Shown here piece after piece: positions 7,408 through 14,285 of a DNA stretch of 23,625 bases. The DNA is taken from positions 1-23,625 of the forward strand of contig CAZMCA010000036.1 of the NCBI GenBank assembly GCA_964564595.1, read 5' to 3'. This stretch comes from JBEVOS01 sp964564595 (GTDB lineage: Bacteria > Pseudomonadota > Alphaproteobacteria > Caulobacterales > Aquidulcibacteraceae). The notes beneath the pieces are model-generated. The model saw only the letters and a program-made list of their open reading frames with translations. It was not told the origin of the DNA and did no database searches. Every line of letters starts with the position of its first letter. Positions within the stretch are counted from its first letter, which is position 1. The position numbers and the translations under genes were made by a program.

Positions 7408-7742
7408 AGCGAGACCACATGCTTGCCGTCGGCGCCGAGCGGCGCCGGGATCACGCGGCGCACCATCGCCGGCGTCAGCCCGGCGTAGAGGTGCGGAAAA
7501 AGATCGCCCCCGCGCGAAGGCTCCCACTTGAGCGCCCCGCCCAGCGCAGCGGGATCGACCTCGAGCAGCACCAGCCCGTCACGCCCGGCGTAATGGCGCG
7601 CCAGCGTCTCCGCGAGCTGCGCGGCGGTTGAGAAATGGAGGAAGCCGTCCCGCATATCGTGCGCGTGGCCCTGGTAAACGCCGGCCGCCTCCGCCGCCGT
7701 CCATTCCGACTGGGACAAGGCCCGGTAAATGTAGCCCGTCAC
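7404..7742 (-). CDS. DUF952-family protein
   Basis: A 112-residue protein matching the DUF952 pattern: IYRALSQSEWTAAEAAG, DMRDGFLHFSTAAQLAETLARHYAG, LVLLEVDPAALGGALKWEPSRGG and FPHLYAGL. The function of the family is not established. The fold is thought to resemble small ADP-ribosyltransferase-like domains, so a glutathione-transferase or toxin role should not be assumed. GTG at 7742 was chosen because the family normally begins just before the IYR motif. The frame stays open upstream but has no family similarity there. Its stop overlaps the pyrD start by four bases, so it is the first gene of the DUF952-pyrD operon. Its promoter should lie in 7743-7862, shared with the divergent S24 repressor. 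Confidence 0.85.
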   Translation of the reverse strand: MTGYIYRALSQSEWTAAEAAGVYQGHAHDMRDGFLHFSTAAQLAETLARHYAGRDGLVLLEVDPAALGGALKWEPSRGGDLFPHLYAGLTPAMVRRVIPAPLGADGKHVVSL

Positions 7743-7808
7743 GACTTTTGTCCCGTCATAGGAACTTAGCCCTAGATACAGGTTGATAATCCGCTTCACG
7801 GGAGTATA

Positions 7809-7861
7809 GGTTGGTGAACTCGCCGGTCCAACCAGGTCCCGGCCGCGGTCCATGAGGGTCC
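7809..7861. promoter_or_regulatory. Possible operator region: inverted repeat plus four spaced GGTCC elements
   Basis: Between the divergent DUF952 and S24-repressor genes there is an inverted repeat, GGTTGG (7809-7814) and CCAACC (7828-7833). There are also four copies of GGTCC starting at 7826, 7835, 7847 and 7857, spaced 9, 12 and 10 bp, close to one helical turn each. The last copy is just before the ATG at 7863. An autoregulatory site for the repressor is plausible but is inference only. Confidence 0.35.
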
Positions 7862-7862
7862 G

Positions 7863-8486
7863 ATGCAGCACGCCCAGATCTGGCGCGGGATCGATGCGCT
7901 GGCCGAAAGCCGGGGCCTGACCACATCCGGCCTCGCGCGCCTCGCGGGCCTCGATGCGACCACCTTCAATCGCTCCAAGCGCATGGGCGCCGATGGCAAG
8001 CCGCGCTGGCCCTCCACCGAAAGCCTCGCGCGCGTGCTCGACGCGACGGGCGCCACGATTGACGATTTCGCGGCGCTCCTTGCGGGCGGCGCGGCGGGCG
8101 CCGGGCGCGCGATCCCGATCGTCGGCCTTGCGCGCGCGGGCGCCGACGGCTTCTTCGACGATGCGGGTTATCCGGTCGGCGCCGTCGAGACGCTGCGCTT
8201 TCCGGGCGCGGGCGAAGGGCGCGTTTATGCGCTCGAGATCACCGGCGACTCGATGGAGCCGGTCTATCGCGATGGCGACACCGTGATCGTCGAGCCCGGC
8301 GCGCCGGTGCGGCGCGGCGATCGTGTTGTCGTGCGCACCAAGGCGGGCGAGGTGATGGCCAAGACGCTCGGCCGGCGCAATCTGCAAACCGTCGAACTCA
8401 TCTCACTCAACCCCGCCTACCCGCTGCGCACGCTCGGCGCCGAGGACGTCGATTGGATCGCGCGCATCGTGTGGGCGAGCCAGTGA
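7863..8486 (+). CDS. XRE-family HTH transcriptional regulator with LexA-like S24 peptidase domain
   Basis: A 207-residue C1/C2-type repressor architecture. Residues 5-70 are a helix-turn-helix region (LTTSGLARLAGLDATTFNRSKR, then WPSTESLARVLDATGATIDDFAALL). Residues 82-205 are an S24/LexA peptidase-like domain: ALEITGDSMEPVYRDGDTVIVEP with Ser130 and RRGDRVVVRTKAGEVMAKTLGRR with Lys167, the expected Ser-Lys dyad. The linker at 74-82 (GGAAGAGRA) could hold a cleavage site, but this cannot be decided by eye. No phage genes are nearby, so this looks like a resident chromosomal regulator and not a prophage repressor. A GAGGG sequence precedes the ATG at 7863. Its stop overlaps the start of the next gene (GTGA). 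Confidence 0.92.
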   Translation: MQHAQIWRGIDALAESRGLTTSGLARLAGLDATTFNRSKRMGADGKPRWPSTESLARVLDATGATIDDFAALLAGGAAGAGRAIPIVGLARAGADGFFDDAGYPVGAVETLRFPGAGEGRVYALEITGDSMEPVYRDGDTVIVEPGAPVRRGDRVVVRTKAGEVMAKTLGRRNLQTVELISLNPAYPLRTLGAEDVDWIARIVWASQ

Positions 8487-8971
8487 GGATTTTTATCGTT
8501 CGCCACGGCGAGTCCGAAGCGAACGCCGCAGGCACGTTCGAAGGCTACGCGGACGCAGCCCTCACCACGCTCGGGCGCGCGCAAGCTGCGCAGATCGCGC
8601 AACGCGCGCCGGCTTGGCGCATTCAAAGCGCGCGCCTCATCACCAGCCCCATGCAGCGCGCGCGCCACACCGCAGACGCGATCGCCGCGGCGCTGTCGCT
8701 CACACCGCAGATCGACGCGCGCCTCGTCGCCGGCGAAGGCCGCGTCAAGCTCGATCTCGACGAGGCCGGGTGCGAAGTGGCGGGCGCCATCGATGAAATG
8801 CGCCCGCCGGGCGGCGATCTCATCGCCGTCAGCCACCGCTTTCCGATCCGTGCTTATCTAAGCGTGCTCTATGGCGCGGACGAAGCGATGGCGATCGTCG
8901 AGCGGCTCGGCAATTGCGATGCGCTGGAAATTTCCGGCGCCGCGGCGCCGATCCATCACCGCGTGTCATGA
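8483..8971 (+). CDS. Histidine phosphatase (phosphoglycerate mutase-like) family protein
   Basis: A 162-residue branch 1 histidine phosphatase. The phospho-acceptor motif is at the extreme N-terminus (FIVRHGESEAN, His8). ARLITSPMQRARHTADAI gives the conserved second Arg, and AVSHRFPIRAYL gives the second catalytic His. The substrate cannot be predicted, since the family covers phosphosugar, nucleotide and protein phosphatases. The GTG start at 8483 overlaps the repressor stop by four bases. GTG 8471 is a possible longer start. Confidence 0.9.
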   Translation: MRIFIVRHGESEANAAGTFEGYADAALTTLGRAQAAQIAQRAPAWRIQSARLITSPMQRARHTADAIAAALSLTPQIDARLVAGEGRVKLDLDEAGCEVAGAIDEMRPPGGDLIAVSHRFPIRAYLSVLYGADEAMAIVERLGNCDALEISGAAAPIHHRVS

Positions 8972-8980
8972 CGGTTCAAC

Positions 8981-9775
8981 ATGACGATAAAGAGGCCGCC
9001 GCAGTTCACGCGAGCGCACGCCACGCGCTGGCAAGACGTGGATGCCGCGCGCGCCTACAAGCACCGCCCGAACTACCCGGCCGAGACGTTCAACTTTCTC
9101 GTTTCGCTCATCACTGACGAGCCCCGCGCCGTGCTCGATCTCGGCTGCGGCACCGGCAACATCGCGCGCCTGCTCGCGCCGCGCGTTCAGCGCATTGACG
9201 CGATCGACATCGCGCAAGAGATGCTGGACGAAGCGCGTACGCTGCCCGGCGGCGGCGGCGCGAACATTCGCTGGACGTGCTCGCCCGCAGAAACCGCGCC
9301 GCTCACGCCGCCCTACGCGCTCATCACTGGCGGCGAGAGCCTCCACTGGATGCACTGGGAAACGCTGATGCCGCGCCTCGCCGCCGCACGTACGCCGAAC
9401 GCGATGCTGGCGGTCGTGAAAGTCGAAGAGCCCACGCCGCCGCCCTGGCACGCGGACTTGCTCAAGGTGATCCAGCGCCACTCGACCGCGCAAAACCACG
9501 TTCCGTTCGACATGATTCCCGCTTGGGAGAACGCCGGCCTCTTCGCCAAGCACGGCGACATCCTCATCGCGCCCGCTCCCACCGAACAGCCGCTCGCGGA
9601 CTACATCGCAGGCTTCCACGCCATGAGCACGCTGACGCGCGCGCATATAGATCACGCCGCATTCGATGCCGAGGCCCGCGCCGCGATCGCGCCGCACTGC
9701 CCCGACGGCATCGTGCGGCGCGATCTCGGCGCGCTCATTGTGTGGGGCGTTCCGCTTGCGCCGCAGACCGCCTAA
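8981..9775 (+). CDS. Class I SAM-dependent methyltransferase
   Basis: A 264-residue methyltransferase of the type 11-like group. SAM-binding motif I is VLDLGCGTGN (residues 51-60), followed by IDAIDIAQEMLDEAR (motif II region), TCSPAETAPL (motif III region) and the GGESLHWMHWE segment typical of the yeast TMT1/trans-aconitate methyltransferase-like subgroup. In that group the N-terminal YKHRPNYP motif also recurs. The substrate is unknown. The gene begins 9 nt after the phosphatase stop, in the same transcription unit. No cleavable signal or membrane segment is seen, so it should be cytoplasmic. Confidence 0.9.
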   Translation: MTIKRPPQFTRAHATRWQDVDAARAYKHRPNYPAETFNFLVSLITDEPRAVLDLGCGTGNIARLLAPRVQRIDAIDIAQEMLDEARTLPGGGGANIRWTCSPAETAPLTPPYALITGGESLHWMHWETLMPRLAAARTPNAMLAVVKVEEPTPPPWHADLLKVIQRHSTAQNHVPFDMIPAWENAGLFAKHGDILIAPAPTEQPLADYIAGFHAMSTLTRAHIDHAAFDAEARAAIAPHCPDGIVRRDLGALIVWGVPLAPQTA

Positions 9776-9799
9776 GCTCCCGATAGGGAGAGACCAAAC

Positions 9800-10834
9800 A
9801 TGGCGCCAGAACCCATCCTCGAACCGGACCTGCCGATCATCGATCCGCACCACCATTTGTGGGACCGGCGGGGCGTGCTCGCGCAATTGCCGCCCCCCAA
9901 GCACGGCTTCGAGAACGTCATCCGCCGCGCGCCGCTCTACCTGCTCGACGAATTGCTGGCCGATATGAAGAGCGGCCACAACGTGCGCGCCACCGTGTTT
10001 CTCGAATGCGGCGCCATGTATCGCGCCGATGGGCCAGCCGAGATGAAGCCGATCGGCGAAACCGAGTTCGTCAACGGCGTCGCCGCGATGTGCGCGAGCG
10101 GCACGTATGGCGATGTGCGCGCCTGCGCCAGCATCATTGGCCACGCCGATCTGACGCGCGGGGCTGCTGCGGGCGACGTGCTCGACGCGCACATGGCTGT
10201 CACGCCCCGTTTCAAAGGCATCCGCCATTCCTGCTCGTGGGACGCGGATCCGAACGTGCTCGGTCCGCTCGCGCGCGGCGAAGGCGGCCGCTACGCGCTC
10301 AAGACGTTCCGCGAAGGCTTCGCAGAACTCGGCAAGCGCGGCCTTTCGTTCGACGCGTGGCTGCTGGAGCCGCAACTTCCTGAGTTGATTGATCTCGCAC
10401 GCGCTTTCCCGGGCACGCAGATCATCACCGACCACGTCGCCACCCCGCTCGGCATCGGCGCTTACGCCGGGAAGCTCGGCGAGCGCTTTGACGTGTGGCG
10501 CGAGAACATCCGCGCGCTCGCGCAATGCAAGAACGTCGCGATGAAGCTCGGCGGGCTCGCCATGCCGTTCGCCGGCTTCCCGAGCTTCATGTCGCTGCCG
10601 CCCGCTTCGTCCGAGCAATTGGCAACCGAGTGGAAGCCCTACATCGAGACCTGCATCGAAGCGTTCGGGCCCGAGCGCTGTATGTTCGAGAGTAACTTCC
10701 CGGTCGATGCGCTCTCTTGCGACTACCCCACGCTCTGGAACGCCTTCAAGCGCATCGCCGCCCACTATAGCGCCGGCGAGAAGCAGGCGCTGTTCTACGG
10801 CACGGCCGCGCGCGTCTACAAAGTCGAACTCTAA
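9800..10834 (+). CDS. Amidohydrolase-family (TIM-barrel) hydrolase
   Basis: A 344-residue metal-dependent hydrolase of the amidohydrolase_2 group (2-pyrone-4,6-dicarboxylate lactonase-like). The N-terminal metal motif is IIDPHHHLWD with His17-His19. The second His is in IITDHVATPLG (His212), and the C-terminal motif is CMFESNFPVD (297-303), where many relatives have SDWP or SNFPVD. The substrate is unknown. Relatives act on lactones and aromatic breakdown products. The ribosome site GGGAG is a few bases before the ATG. It is the fourth gene of the S24-repressor operon and is followed 11 nt later by the serine hydrolase. Confidence 0.9.
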   Translation: MAPEPILEPDLPIIDPHHHLWDRRGVLAQLPPPKHGFENVIRRAPLYLLDELLADMKSGHNVRATVFLECGAMYRADGPAEMKPIGETEFVNGVAAMCASGTYGDVRACASIIGHADLTRGAAAGDVLDAHMAVTPRFKGIRHSCSWDADPNVLGPLARGEGGRYALKTFREGFAELGKRGLSFDAWLLEPQLPELIDLARAFPGTQIITDHVATPLGIGAYAGKLGERFDVWRENIRALAQCKNVAMKLGGLAMPFAGFPSFMSLPPASSEQLATEWKPYIETCIEAFGPERCMFESNFPVDALSCDYPTLWNAFKRIAAHYSAGEKQALFYGTAARVYKVEL

Positions 10835-10845
10835 GGGAGCCGAAC

Positions 10846-11982
10846 ATGGCCGATGTGCATGGCGAGTCGCGGCTCGCGGGAATCAAAGAGGTGATGTCCG
10901 CCAACCTCGATAGCGGCGCGGACGTCGGCGCCTCGTTCTGCGTGACCCAAGGCGGCGAAACCATCGTCGATATCTGGGGCGGTCACGCCGATGCGGCCAA
11001 AACCAAACCCTGGGGCAAAGACACGATCGTCAACGTCTACTCAACGACGAAGACGATGACGGCGCTCACCGCGCTTCTCATCGCCGATCGCGGCGACCTC
11101 GATTTCGATGCGCCCGTCGCGAAGTATTGGCCCGAGTTCGCCGCCAACGGCAAAGACGGCGTCAAAGTCTCGCACCTGATGAGCCACTCGGCCGGACTTT
11201 CCGGTTGGAAAGAACCCATCACCACGCAAGACCTCTACGATTGGGATAAATGCGTTTCGCTGCTCGCGGCGCAGGCCCCGTTTTGGGAGCCCGGCACGGC
11301 GAGCGGCTATCATGGCCTCACGCAAGGCTATCTCGTCGGCGAAGTAATCCGCCGCATCACCGGCAAAAGCGTCGGCACGGTGTTTCGCGAAGAGATCGCC
11401 GGCCCGCTCGGCGCCGACTTTCACATCGGCCTGCCCGCTTCGGAAGATGATCGCGTCGCCGAACTCATTCCACCCGCGCCCGGCACGGGCATGGGCGAAG
11501 CGGCCGGGCAAACGCCGCTTCAAGCCAACATGGCGACCAATCCGGGCGTCGATGTGAGCGAAACCAAAACGCGCGCGTGGCGCGGCGCGGAAATTCCGGC
11601 AGCCGGCGGCACAGGCAATGCGCGCGCCGTCGCGGAGATTCACACGATCCTCGCAAACGGCGGCGTCGCCAAAGGCGGCAAGCGCATCATGAGCGAAGCC
11701 GGCTGCCGCAAAGCGCTCGAACTGCAGATCGACGGCACGGATTTGATTTTCGCCGGCCCCGCGCGGTTCGGCATGGGCTTTGGGCTCGCCGGCGGCGCCG
11801 TGCCATTCCCGCATCCGAACACAATCTACTGGGGCGGCTACGGCGGCTCGATCGCGATCATCGACATGGATGCCCGCACGACGTTCTCCTACGTCATGAA
11901 CAAGATGCAGGGCACAACGACGGGCGACATGCGCGGCTTCTCGCTGCTCGGCGCGGCGTGGAGCGGGCTCGCTACCGGCTAG
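10846..11982 (+). CDS. Serine hydrolase, class C beta-lactamase-like (EstB-type esterase family)
   Basis: A 378-residue PF00144-type protein. The nucleophile motif SxxK is in VYSTTKTMTALT (Ser66, Lys69). The conserved Tyr is in GTASGYHGLTQGYLVGEV (Tyr155). The C-terminal WGGYGGS segment replaces the KTG box, as is usual in the esterase branch. No signal peptide is present, which argues for a cytoplasmic esterase and against a periplasmic beta-lactamase. AAGGGAG precedes the ATG at 10846. With the amidohydrolase before it, a small hydrolytic pathway is possible, but no substrate can be named. The last 11 bases overlap the 3' end of the convergent phosphatase gene. Confidence 0.92.
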   Translation: MADVHGESRLAGIKEVMSANLDSGADVGASFCVTQGGETIVDIWGGHADAAKTKPWGKDTIVNVYSTTKTMTALTALLIADRGDLDFDAPVAKYWPEFAANGKDGVKVSHLMSHSAGLSGWKEPITTQDLYDWDKCVSLLAAQAPFWEPGTASGYHGLTQGYLVGEVIRRITGKSVGTVFREEIAGPLGADFHIGLPASEDDRVAELIPPAPGTGMGEAAGQTPLQANMATNPGVDVSETKTRAWRGAEIPAAGGTGNARAVAEIHTILANGGVAKGGKRIMSEAGCRKALELQIDGTDLIFAGPARFGMGFGLAGGAVPFPHPNTIYWGGYGGSIAIIDMDARTTFSYVMNKMQGTTTGDMRGFSLLGAAWSGLATG

Positions 11983-12409
11983 CCGCGATGTCGCGCGCAA
12001 CCTCCGGCATCGCGCGGTCGAGCAGCGCAAGGCACGCGCGATAGCCCTCCATGCCCAGTTCGTACGGATCGAGAATGCCGCCCTGCGCGCCGTTCGCGAC
12101 GATCACGGCCGCCGCATGCACGCCCAACGTCGCGCGTACGCGCGACGCCTCATCCTCGCCGACGCAAACAATCCAGCGATAATTCGTCAGGTCGAGATCG
12201 CCAATGAACCGGCTCCTGTGGCCGCTGAGGTCGACGCCGCGCTCCTGCATGCACGCGACCGAGCGGTAATTCGCCGGCCGTCCCGCCAGCTCCGGCGTCA
12301 AACCGGCGCTCTCAACCGCGTAGGCCGCGCCCAACGCTTCCTGGAGCACGGCCGCCATCATCGGGCTGCGGCTGATATTGCCGACGCACACGCACAGGAC
12401 CTTATCCAT
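11972..12409 (-). CDS. Low-molecular-weight protein-tyrosine-phosphatase family protein
   Basis: A 145-residue phosphatase with the P-loop at the N-terminus: VLCVCVGNISRSP, where Cys8 is the nucleophile and Arg14 binds phosphate. The common form is CxGNICRS, and the internal Cys is Ser here. The general acid Asp is in ILDPYELG, replacing the usual DPxY/DPW. Substrates of such proteins include tyrosine-phosphorylated proteins of polysaccharide export, but nothing nearby fixes this. Arsenate reductase-type activity is a less likely alternative. Convergent with the serine hydrolase, overlapping by 11 bp. Confidence 0.9.
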   Translation of the reverse strand: MDKVLCVCVGNISRSPMMAAVLQEALGAAYAVESAGLTPELAGRPANYRSVACMQERGVDLSGHRSRFIGDLDLTNYRWIVCVGEDEASRVRATLGVHAAAVIVANGAQGGILDPYELGMEGYRACLALLDRAMPEVARDIAASR

Positions 12410-12661
12410 GGCGCGAACCTACCCCTACTCCCCGTGCGTCACCACGCCCGCCTTGCGCGCAAGCGCGGGCGCAGCTATCTCCGCGCGCATGCATCGCCCC
12501 GCGATCAAACGCACGATTAAGACCAAATCGGCCAAGATTATCATCTTGGGGCCGATGGCGGTTCGTGCGCGCGCAAGCGCAGCTTAAGCCAGCCATCAGC
12601 CCCGAAAGACGGGGCTCGTCATCGCCGCCCCGTCTCCCAAAGCCCACGGAGACTTCGCGCA
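12410..12661. other. Divergent intergenic region between the LMW phosphatase and asd, with two hairpins
   Basis: About 250 bases without a convincing gene. It holds a 12-bp hairpin with a 2-nt bulge at 12527-12556 (ATCGG-CCAAGAT, loop TATC, ATCTTGG-GG-CCGAT) and a second stem-loop close to asd at 12598-12616 (AGCCCC, 7-nt loop, GGGGCT). The motif GCGCGCAAGCGC occurs twice, near 12455 and 12570. Neither hairpin is followed by a T-run on the plus strand, so they are not ordinary terminators for that strand. The promoters of both flanking genes must lie here. Confidence 0.5.
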
Positions 12662-13678
12662 ATGCCTTCCTCTTCTCCCCGCACTGTAGCCGTCGTCGGC
12701 GCCACCGGCGCCGTGGGCGCCGAGATGATCAAGTGCCTCGAGAGCCGCGCGTTCCCGGTCAGCAAACTGGTGCCGCTCGCCTCGCCGCGCAGCGCCGGCA
12801 CGAACGTGCGCTTCAAGGGCCAGGACGTGCGCGTTGAGGCCGTGAGCGCGGATGCGTTCAAGGGCGTCGATTTTGCGCTGTTCGCCGCCAGCTCCGGCGT
12901 CTCCAAGGAGTTCGCGCCCGCCGCTGCACGCGCGGGCGTCGTCGTGATCGACAATTCCTCCGCGTTCCGGATGGAGCCGAACATTCCGCTCGTCGTGCCG
13001 GAAGTGAACGGCGATGCCCTCAAGCGCCACGAGAACCTGATCGCCAACCCGAACTGCACCGCAGCCCTGATGGTGATGGCGTTGAAGCCCCTGCACGACA
13101 TCGCACCCGTCGTGCGCGTGATCGCGTCAACCTACCAAGCCGCTTCCGGCGCGGGCGCCGCGGCGATGCGCGAACTTGAAGATTCCACACGCGCCTACCT
13201 CGATGGGAAGGCGTACGAGCCGAAAGTTCTCCCGCATCCCTACGCGTTCAACCTCTTCAGCCACAACGCCGCGATGAACCCGGATACGGGCTATAACGGC
13301 GAGGAAGAAAAGGTGATGGCCGAGGTGCGCAAGCTGATGAACGCGCCCGACATCCGCATCGGCATCACCTGCGTGCGCGTGCCCGTTCTGCGGGCGCACG
13401 CCGAAGCGCTGACCGTGGAGTTTTCTAAACCGATCTCGGTGCAGCAAGCGCGCGACGCGCTTTCCAAATTCCCGGGCGTGCGGCTCGTGGACGACCGCGC
13501 CAAGAATTACTTCCCGATGCCGATCGAAGCGAGCGGCGGCGAGGATGTGCTGGTTGGCCGAATCCGCGAAGATCTTTCCGATCCGGGCGGCAAGAGCCTG
13601 TGCCTCTTTCTCAGCGGCGATCAACTGCTGAAAGGCGCGGCGCAGAACGCGGTGCAGATCGCGGAAGCGCTGCTCTAA
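12662..13678 (+). CDS. asd: Aspartate-semialdehyde dehydrogenase
   Basis: A 338-residue NADPH-dependent enzyme that reduces aspartyl phosphate to aspartate semialdehyde, the branch point to lysine/diaminopimelate, threonine and methionine. Signatures are the nucleotide-binding VAVVGATGAVGAEM (GATGAVG at 13-19), FAASSGVSKEFAP, VIDNSSAFRM, IANPNCTA with catalytic Cys132, STYQAASGAG and RVPVLRAHAEAL with catalytic His246. The length is typical. CGGAG lies upstream of the ATG at 12662. It thematically complements the metF/metH operon at the left of the window but is not linked to it. The stop overlaps the convergent sixA-like gene by 4 bp. Confidence 0.97.
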   Translation: MPSSSPRTVAVVGATGAVGAEMIKCLESRAFPVSKLVPLASPRSAGTNVRFKGQDVRVEAVSADAFKGVDFALFAASSGVSKEFAPAAARAGVVVIDNSSAFRMEPNIPLVVPEVNGDALKRHENLIANPNCTAALMVMALKPLHDIAPVVRVIASTYQAASGAGAAAMRELEDSTRAYLDGKAYEPKVLPHPYAFNLFSHNAAMNPDTGYNGEEEKVMAEVRKLMNAPDIRIGITCVRVPVLRAHAEALTVEFSKPISVQQARDALSKFPGVRLVDDRAKNYFPMPIEASGGEDVLVGRIREDLSDPGGKSLCLFLSGDQLLKGAAQNAVQIAEALL

Positions 13679-14178
13679 TCCTCGCGCGCCGGGCGCCACG
13701 CGGCGATGAACCGCGCGCCCGGGGCTGCGATGTCGGAGCCGGAAACTTCGAACGCGGCCCACGCCGCCGTTGGCATATGCTCGGCGGCGTCGCGCGCGGC
13801 TTTGGCGCGCTCGTAGGACGCCTCCACCAGATGCGCGACGAGCGCGTGCATGCCCGGATTGTGCCCGATCACCACGACCGTTTCGCCGGGCGACTCCAGC
13901 GCCGCGGCCCAGATCGCTTCGGGCGCGGCGAGGTAGAGCGCAGGCGTCACACGCGCATCGAGCGGCGCGATCGCGGCAAGCGCATCGGCGGCGGTCTCGC
14001 GCGTGCGGCGCGCGTCGGAGATCATGGCGAAGTCGGGCTTGAGGCCGGCAGCCGTGATCGCAGCCCCCGCGGCCGCCGCCTCCCGGTGGCCACGCGCCGT
14101 GAGCCCGCGCTGGCGGTCGCTCGGCGCTTCGTGCTCGCGCACGGCCTTGGCGTGGCGGAAGAGGATCACGGTCTTCAT
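13675..14178 (-). CDS. SixA-like histidine phosphatase
   Basis: A 167-residue histidine phosphatase of the SixA branch: MKTVILFRHAKA with phospho-acceptor His9 in the short RHAK motif, AMISDARRTRETAADAL with the conserved Arg, and VVVIGHNPGMHALVAHL with the second His. SixA proteins remove phosphate from histidine of phosphotransfer proteins. In alphaproteobacteria the target is often undefined, so the gene name is not assigned. The ATG at 14178 gives the usual N-terminus. An in-frame ATG at 14196 adds only six residues. Convergent with asd, sharing four bases (CTAA). Confidence 0.9.
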   Translation of the reverse strand: MKTVILFRHAKAVREHEAPSDRQRGLTARGHREAAAAGAAITAAGLKPDFAMISDARRTRETAADALAAIAPLDARVTPALYLAAPEAIWAAALESPGETVVVIGHNPGMHALVAHLVEASYERAKAARDAAEHMPTAAWAAFEVSGSDIAAPGARFIAAWRPARED

Positions 14179-14285
14179 GGGCCAAGTCTGAAACACCAGG
14201 GCGCCACTTCCAAGGCCTTCCGCTTTTTGCGTCCGGCCGCTTTGGCCTGTAACTGAACGTCACCCTCGGGAAGCTAGATTCGCTG

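Noticed and set aside
8966..10765. A 599-codon open frame on the minus strand opposite the methyltransferase and amidohydrolase genes
   Set aside because: Its translation is rich in Arg, His, Ala and Glu without family motifs. It is a by-product of high GC at third codon positions on the coding strand, where well-recognised proteins lie.
12489..12587. A 32-residue basic open frame in the intergenic region before asd
   Set aside because: It has no ribosome site, weaker third-position GC than neighbouring genes, and contains the hairpin sequence. More likely chance than a peptide gene.
12410..12661. A lysine or SAM riboswitch upstream of asd
   Set aside because: The region shows only two simple hairpins and none of the multi-helix core expected of known lysine or SAM riboswitches.
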